64,000 nt of DNA from positions 1-64,000 of the forward strand of contig JAILWI010000001.1 of assembly GCA_025699005.1 (NCBI GenBank), given 5' to 3'. Below are positions 60,089-64,000 of the stretch, piece after piece. The translations under genes and the position numbers were made by a program. Below the pieces are notes generated by a model. That model saw nothing but the letters and a program-made list of their open reading frames with translations, was not told the origin of the DNA and made no database searches. Each line of letters starts with the position of its first letter. Position 1 is the first letter of the stretch. The stretch comes from Chloroflexota bacterium (GTDB lineage: Bacteria; Chloroflexota; Limnocylindria; QHBO01).

Positions 60089-60982
60089 ATGCCCTTCGCG
60101 AGGTTCATCGGCTTCAGCATCGTTCGGGCCTGGCAGGGGTTCTGGCGCAACGCGATGATGAGCCTGGCCGCCACGGCGACCGTCATCCTCATGCTCGTCC
60201 TGCTGTCGGGCCTGCTCATCGTCATCGCCGGCCTGAACTCCGGCCTCGAGTTCATCGAGAGCAAGGTGGCGGTCACCGCGCAGCTCCAGGACGACCTGCC
60301 GGAGGCCGATCGCATCGAGCTCATCGCCGACGTGGAGACGCAGCCCGGTGTCGCCTCGGTCGCCTACGTGTCACCGGAGGAGGCGATGGAGCGGCTTCGC
60401 GCCTCGTATCGCGAGGCCGGAGAGGAGCTCGACACCGGCGGCGCCGAGATCCGGCTGTTCGCCAGCCTGGAGATCAACCTCGTCGATCCCAACGCCTCCG
60501 GCGATGTGGGCGAGTTCTTGGCGACCCACGACGACGTGGTGCGCGTCCTGACCAAGCAGGCCGAGTACGACACGCTCCTGGGCATCATCAACGTCATCCG
60601 CACCGTCGGCCTGGTTGGGATCGGGCTCGTCGGACTGACCGTGCTCTTCATGATCATCAACACGATCCGCATCGCGGTCTACAGTCGCGCCGGCGAGATC
60701 GAGATCATGCGACTCGTCGGCGCATCGGACTCGTTCATCCGTTGGCCGTTCATACTCGAGGGCGTCCTGTGCGGCCTCATCGGGGCGATCGTGACCATCG
60801 TCCTCGTCGCGATCGTGTGGGATCCGATCCAGCCCGCCATGGTGACGATCTTCCAGATGCCGACCGCGGTCTCCGCCCGATTCCTCACGACGCTGTCGGT
60901 CGTGCTCCTGGCCGCCGGCCTGGGCGTCGGTGCGCTTGGGTCGTGGATCAGCGTCCGCTCCTACCTGTCGGCCACGCACTGA
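60089..60982 (+). CDS. ftsX: Cell-division permease-like protein FtsX
   Basis: 297 residues with the FtsX layout: helix at about 22-47 (MSLAATATVILMLVLLSGLLIVIAG), a large extracellular domain (about 48-165, VTAQLQDDLPEADRIELIADVE), then three C-terminal helices (TVGLVGIGLVGLTVLFMIINTIRIAVYSRAGEIEIMRLVGAS). Three bases after ftsE. It carries the signal to wall hydrolases; none is adjacent, although the S41 protease follows. Confidence 0.95.
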   Translation: MPFARFIGFSIVRAWQGFWRNAMMSLAATATVILMLVLLSGLLIVIAGLNSGLEFIESKVAVTAQLQDDLPEADRIELIADVETQPGVASVAYVSPEEAMERLRASYREAGEELDTGGAEIRLFASLEINLVDPNASGDVGEFLATHDDVVRVLTKQAEYDTLLGIINVIRTVGLVGIGLVGLTVLFMIINTIRIAVYSRAGEIEIMRLVGASDSFIRWPFILEGVLCGLIGAIVTIVLVAIVWDPIQPAMVTIFQMPTAVSARFLTTLSVVLLAAGLGVGALGSWISVRSYLSATH

Positions 60983-61041
60983 GCTCGCCCGCATTGCGAA
61001 AACGTAATGGGGCGGCTACATCGGTCGCGCCCTGCCATCGG

Positions 61042-61047
61042 TAGACT
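61042..61047 (+). promoter_or_regulatory. -10 box of the ctpA-type gene
   Basis: TAGACT, 10 bases before the ATG, with GCACGCTCCG between and no ribosome site. Confidence 0.5.
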
Positions 61048-61057
61048 GCACGCTCCG

Positions 61058-62419
61058 ATGAACGAGACACCGCCTCCCGTCCACGCGCCCGCGCGCGGTG
61101 GCACGATCCCCTGGCTCATCTCCCTGGCGCTCGCGGCGATCGTCGGCGCGCTCCTCTTCGCCGGCGGCTACCTTGCCGGTGGCGGCAGCGGAGGCGGCAC
61201 GGGCTGTGCCGCCCCGGACGACGCATTCGCGGCGTTCTGCGAGGCGTACGACCAGCTCCAGAACCAGTACGTGGACGAGCTCGACAGCGAGGCGCTGGCC
61301 GAGGGCGCCATCCGCGGCATGTTCCAGTACGGCGTCGCCGACCCGTACTCAGGCTACATGCCGCCCGAGCAGTACAGCCGGGCGCTCGGCGATCTCTCGG
61401 GAGCCTTCAGCGGCATCGGGGCGGAGATGGCGATCCGCAACACCGAGGACGCGGCCGACCTGGCGGCGTGCACCGAGCTGAGCGACATCTGCCGCCTGGT
61501 CGTGGTGGCCCCGTTGGCCGACACCCCCGCCGAGCGGGCCGGCCTGCAGGCGGGCGACTTCGTCCTGGCGGTCGACGGGGCGTCGGTCAACGGGACGACG
61601 ATGGAGGACCAGATCGGGCAGATCCGCGGCGAAGAGGGGACCGACGTCACCCTCACGATCCAGCGGGACGGAGGCGAGCCGTTCGACGTGACGATCACTC
61701 GTGCGGAAATCACCCTCCAGGAGGTCGAGACCCGGATGATCGACGGGCACATCGGCTACATCGGCCTGAACAGCTTCTCGGCTCCGGCCGCCGACCAGTT
61801 CCGGGATGCCCTCGCCGACCTCCTTGCCGAAGGTGCCGACCAGATCGTCTTCGACCTGCGGGACAATCCGGGCGGCTACATCGACGCGGCGCAGCAGATC
61901 GCCAGCCAGTTCATCGACGACGGACTGATCTTCACCCAGGAGTCGGCCGGGGAAGACACCAAGGAGTGGCCGGCCACAGGCGACGGCGTCGCAACGGACC
62001 CGACCCTGCCCGTCGCCGTCCTCATCAACGGCGGGTCGGCGTCGGCATCGGAGATCGTGGCGGCGGCACTCCAGGAGTCCGGTCGGGCGACGCTCATCGG
62101 CGAGCCATCGTTCGGCAAGAACACGGTCCAGGTCTGGAGCCGGCTCGAGAACGACGGTGGCGTGCGCATCACGATCAGCCGTTGGTTCACGCCGAACCAC
62201 AACAGCGTGGCCCCGGACGGGGTTCAGCCCGACATCGAGGCGGCGCGCACCGCGGAGACGCCCCCCGAGGAGGATCCCATCCTCGACGCGGCACTCGGCT
62301 TCCTGGGCGACCAGCCCGTGGCCGGGGATGAGACGGGAAGCGTCCCCCAGAGCATGGGGGCCGGCGGCATCCGATGGGCCGCGGTCGTCGGCATTGTGGC
62401 GCCGCGACCCATCTGCTAG
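61058..62419 (+). CDS. ctpA: S41-family C-terminal processing protease
   Basis: 453 residues. N-terminal membrane helix (WLISLALAAIVGALLFAGGYLAGGG), a lid region, PDZ domain (about 105-185, VVAPLADTPAERAGLQAGDFVLAVDGASVNG), and the S41 core: ELRD-type DLRDNPGGY, catalytic Ser in NGGSASASEI and Lys in EPSFGKNTVQ. A C-terminal hydrophobic stretch follows. CtpA-type enzymes process or control wall hydrolases, which fits the ftsEX neighbours. Confidence 0.93.
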   Translation: MNETPPPVHAPARGGTIPWLISLALAAIVGALLFAGGYLAGGGSGGGTGCAAPDDAFAAFCEAYDQLQNQYVDELDSEALAEGAIRGMFQYGVADPYSGYMPPEQYSRALGDLSGAFSGIGAEMAIRNTEDAADLAACTELSDICRLVVVAPLADTPAERAGLQAGDFVLAVDGASVNGTTMEDQIGQIRGEEGTDVTLTIQRDGGEPFDVTITRAEITLQEVETRMIDGHIGYIGLNSFSAPAADQFRDALADLLAEGADQIVFDLRDNPGGYIDAAQQIASQFIDDGLIFTQESAGEDTKEWPATGDGVATDPTLPVAVLINGGSASASEIVAAALQESGRATLIGEPSFGKNTVQVWSRLENDGGVRITISRWFTPNHNSVAPDGVQPDIEAARTAETPPEEDPILDAALGFLGDQPVAGDETGSVPQSMGAGGIRWAAVVGIVAPRPIC

Positions 62420-62446
62420 CATCCCCGCCAACGAAAGGAGGTGGTG

Positions 62447-62494
62447 TTGCTGATGGATAGTTCCACGCACGCCACCACCGAGGCGGTGGCCTGA
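62447..62494 (+). CDS. Candidate micro-gene with a perfect ribosome site (13-15 aa)
   Basis: AAAGGAGGTG (62434-62443) is fully complementary to the 16S anti-Shine-Dalgarno end. TTG 62447 (spacing 5) gives MLMDSSTHATTEAVA; ATG 62453 gives the last 13 residues. A hairpin terminator follows 31 bases later. Could be a leader peptide for smpB or a decoy ribosome site. No such family is known to me. Confidence 0.4.
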   Translation: MLMDSSTHATTEAVA

Positions 62495-62524
62495 CACAGC
62501 TTCGCGTGGTGTAGCGACGGAGAA

Positions 62525-62547
62525 GAGCCGGCCGATACGGCCGGCTC
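62525..62547 (+). terminator. Hairpin terminator between ctpA and smpB
   Basis: GAGCCGGCCG (62525-62534) and CGGCCGGCTC (62538-62547), perfect 10 bp, loop ATA. Followed by TCTCC only. Could also be an attenuator for smpB, whose ATG lies 55 bases on. Confidence 0.65.
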
Positions 62548-62602
62548 TCTCCATGTCCGCCTCCAGCCGGCGTTCCCATCCCAGTTTCTGCAGCCAGGAC
62601 CG

Positions 62603-63067
62603 ATGCCCGACGAGACGATCGCGGTCAACCGCCGAGCCCGCCACGACTACGCCATCGAGGACACCCTCGAGGCGGGCATCGTGCTGACCGGAACCGAGAT
62701 CAAGAGCGTCCGCGAGCACAAGGTGAACATCGCCGAGGCGTACGCGCGCATCGAGAAGGGCGAGGCCTGGCTCATCGGCGCCCACATCGCGGAGTACTCA
62801 CAGGGCAACCGCAACAACCATCCGCCCACGAGGACGCGCAAGCTGCTGCTCCACCGCGACCAGATCGCCGAGCTCACCGGCCTGCAATCGGCCAAGGGTC
62901 TGACCATCGTCCCGCTGCGGATGTACCTCACCCGGGGGCGCGCGAAGCTCGAGCTCGGCGTGGCGCGCGGCAAGAAGACGCACGACAAGCGCCGATCCAT
63001 CGCCGAGCGCGACATGCGCCGCGAGCTCGACCGGGAGTCGAAGCAGGCGGGCCGGATCAAGCTCTGA
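62603..63067 (+). CDS. smpB: SsrA-binding protein SmpB
   Basis: 154 residues. Family motifs are NRRARHDYAIEDTLEAGIVLTGTEIKSVR, YSQGNRNNHPPTRTRKLLLH and the C-terminal tail KKTHDKRRSIAERDMRRELDRESK, which enters the mRNA path. It delivers tmRNA to stalled ribosomes. The tmRNA gene follows by about 70 bases under its own promoter. Confidence 0.97.
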   Translation: MPDETIAVNRRARHDYAIEDTLEAGIVLTGTEIKSVREHKVNIAEAYARIEKGEAWLIGAHIAEYSQGNRNNHPPTRTRKLLLHRDQIAELTGLQSAKGLTIVPLRMYLTRGRAKLELGVARGKKTHDKRRSIAERDMRRELDRESKQAGRIKL

Positions 63068-63090
63068 TCGCATCTCAATTAGCACGGGTG

Positions 63091-63119
63091 TTCACATCGG
63101 TGCACCCGTCTGCTACAAT
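63091..63119 (+). promoter_or_regulatory. Sigma-70-like promoter of ssrA
   Basis: TTCACA (63091-63096), 17-base spacer, TACAAT (63114-63119), each one mismatch from consensus; the best promoter in the window. ACGGGTG before and CACCCGT after the -35 form a dyad that may end smpB transcription or act as an operator. Confidence 0.8.
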
Positions 63120-63138
63120 CGGTGTCCGATCGGTTCGT

Positions 63139-63501
63139 GGGGATGTCAGGTTTCGACAGTGCCCGGGGACCGAGAATCGCAGGTCGAGGTTGCTCGCAGG
63201 CCTCGTTAATCAGCGAGCACTTGCTGTAACTGGCAACGATAGTTACGCCTTCGCTGCTTAGGCAGTGAACATCGACGCCGTCCCCCCTCCCCGGACGGCG
63301 AAGATGTCATTAGGGGAGGTGCGGCGTCGCCGACTCCGGTGAGCGGCGTCAAAGAGCCGAGAGGCATCACCGGATAGCAGGCGAAGCACCCCGCCGGTCG
63401 GGGGCCCGCCACGCGAAACGCAAGTTGGCCGGAAATACCTGTAGGAAGTTCTCGGCGACCGTGTTCTGGACGGGGAGTTCGATTCTCCCCCATCTCCACC
63501 A
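63139..63501 (+). ncRNA. ssrA: tmRNA (ssrA)
   Basis: The 5' end GGGGATGTCAGGTTTCGACA pairs with CATCTCC (63491-63497) in the acceptor stem; the T-arm GGGGAG-TTCGATT-CTCCCC is at 63472-63490, and an encoded CCA ends at 63501. Length 363. The tag reading frame at 63232-63261 is GGC AAC GAT AGT TAC GCC TTC GCT GCT TAG, giving GNDSYAFAA. It rescues stalled ribosomes with SmpB. Boundaries are good to a few bases. Confidence 0.95.
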
Positions 63502-63517
63502 CTTCACCAGCTCCGAC

Positions 63518-63540
63518 ACGGCGGCCCCTCGGGCCGCCGT
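63518..63540 (+). terminator. Terminator-like hairpin after tmRNA
   Basis: ACGGCGGCCC (63518-63527) and GGGCCGCCGT (63531-63540), 10 bp, loop CTC, followed by TCGTCAT. Confidence 0.7.
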
Positions 63541-63635
63541 TCGTCATGCCGTCCCGAGCCGCTGGATCGTTGACCCCCTGTGCTACCGTCCCGTGGCGGG
63601 TCGGGGGGCCGTGCATGACGGAGGGTGTCGATCGC

Positions 63636-64000
63636 ATGGATTTCTCCAAGCTCAGCCAGAACGAGAAGCTGGCCGTCTACGGCGCGGGCGCCGTGATCAT
63701 CGGGGGTCTGGTCGGATACAGCTACGGGCTGACGGTGCTCGCGGTCCTGGCGGCCATCGCCATGCTCGCCATCGTTCTCCTGCCGCAGATCTCGCCGGGG
63801 ACGAATCTGCCCGGCTCCCGGGGGAGCCTCATGCTCCTCGCCGGGGGCGTGGCGGGGGTGGTGCTGGCACTGGCGCTGCTGCTGTTCCTCGGCACGATTT
63901 TCGTGGCCTTCAACATTCGCGACCTGTTCTTCCTCATCGCGGTCGCCGGTGGCCTGCTGATGGCCTGGGTCGGATGGCGAGAGTTCCAGGCGGAGGGCGG
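63636..64000 (+). CDS. Multi-span membrane protein, truncated by window end
   Basis: 121 codons with no stop before 64000. After a polar start (MDFSKLSQNEKLAVYG) it has about four hydrophobic helices (AVIIGGLVGYSYGLTVLAVL, AIAMLAIVLL, LMLLAGGVAGVVLALALLLFL, LFFLIAVAGGLLMAW). An in-frame ATG at 63615 with a G-run ahead is an alternative; GGAGGG at 63620-63625 favours 63636. No family recognised. Confidence 0.6.
   Translation, partial: MDFSKLSQNEKLAVYGAGAVIIGGLVGYSYGLTVLAVLAAIAMLAIVLLPQISPGTNLPGSRGSLMLLAGGVAGVVLALALLLFLGTIFVAFNIRDLFFLIAVAGGLLMAWVGWREFQAEG

Overview
The window is about two-thirds GC, has very short gaps between genes and many 1-4 bp stop/start overlaps. The gene set looks like a monoderm, high-GC member of the Chloroflexota, perhaps Limnocylindria/Ellin6529-like. 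This placement is inferred from a secretin-less Tad pilus, a PASTA-bearing pseudopilin, an Mtb-type RpiB, an F420/FMN luciferase-type oxidoreductase and frequent leaderless-looking promoters. No 16S rRNA gene is present to confirm it.

Layout: 1-11.2 kb is a Tad/Flp pilus locus on the + strand: two near-identical flp pilins, cpaB, cpaE with an intact receiver domain, cpaF, tadB, tadC, an OmpR-type response regulator and histidine kinase, a TadE-like protein carrying three PASTA repeats, a small TadE and a TadG-like protein. 11.2-20.6 kb is mixed housekeeping: DUF192, comF, hpf, deoxyribonuclease IV, an XRE regulator, a flippase-like membrane protein, a PHP phosphoesterase, mreB, nei/fpg and murA. 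20.6-27.9 kb is a complete F1Fo-ATPase operon on the - strand, headed by two AtpZ-like genes. 28-38 kb holds glyA, an aconitase-X pair with rpiB, tsaC/prmC/prfA/DUF1385/rpmE, then rpmA/rplU and a radical-SAM-linked protein gene.

38-43 kb holds an AI-2E type permease (+) and rodA-mrdA-mreD (-). At 42.9-43.05 kb transcription diverges around a DnaA-box-like 9-mer and a nearly perfect parS. parA-parB-gyrB-gyrA follow on the + strand. 50-62 kb is almost all +: a secreted protein, prs, a luciferase-like oxidoreductase, secA, prfB with its programmed frameshift, ftsE, ftsX and a ctpA-type protease. The window ends with smpB and the tmRNA gene, the two partners of trans-translation, and the start of a membrane protein.

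Working together: the Tad genes build a pilus that crosses one membrane, and the adjacent two-component pair may regulate it. MreB, MreD, RodA, PBP2, MurA, FtsEX and CtpA cover wall synthesis and division. ParAB/parS and gyrase handle chromosome segregation and topology. PrmC/RF1/RF2, L21/L27/L31, HPF, TsaC, SmpB and tmRNA serve translation and ribosome rescue. No CRISPR array, insertion sequence, prophage, rRNA or tRNA gene was recognised. No gap without a gene exceeds about 300 bases.
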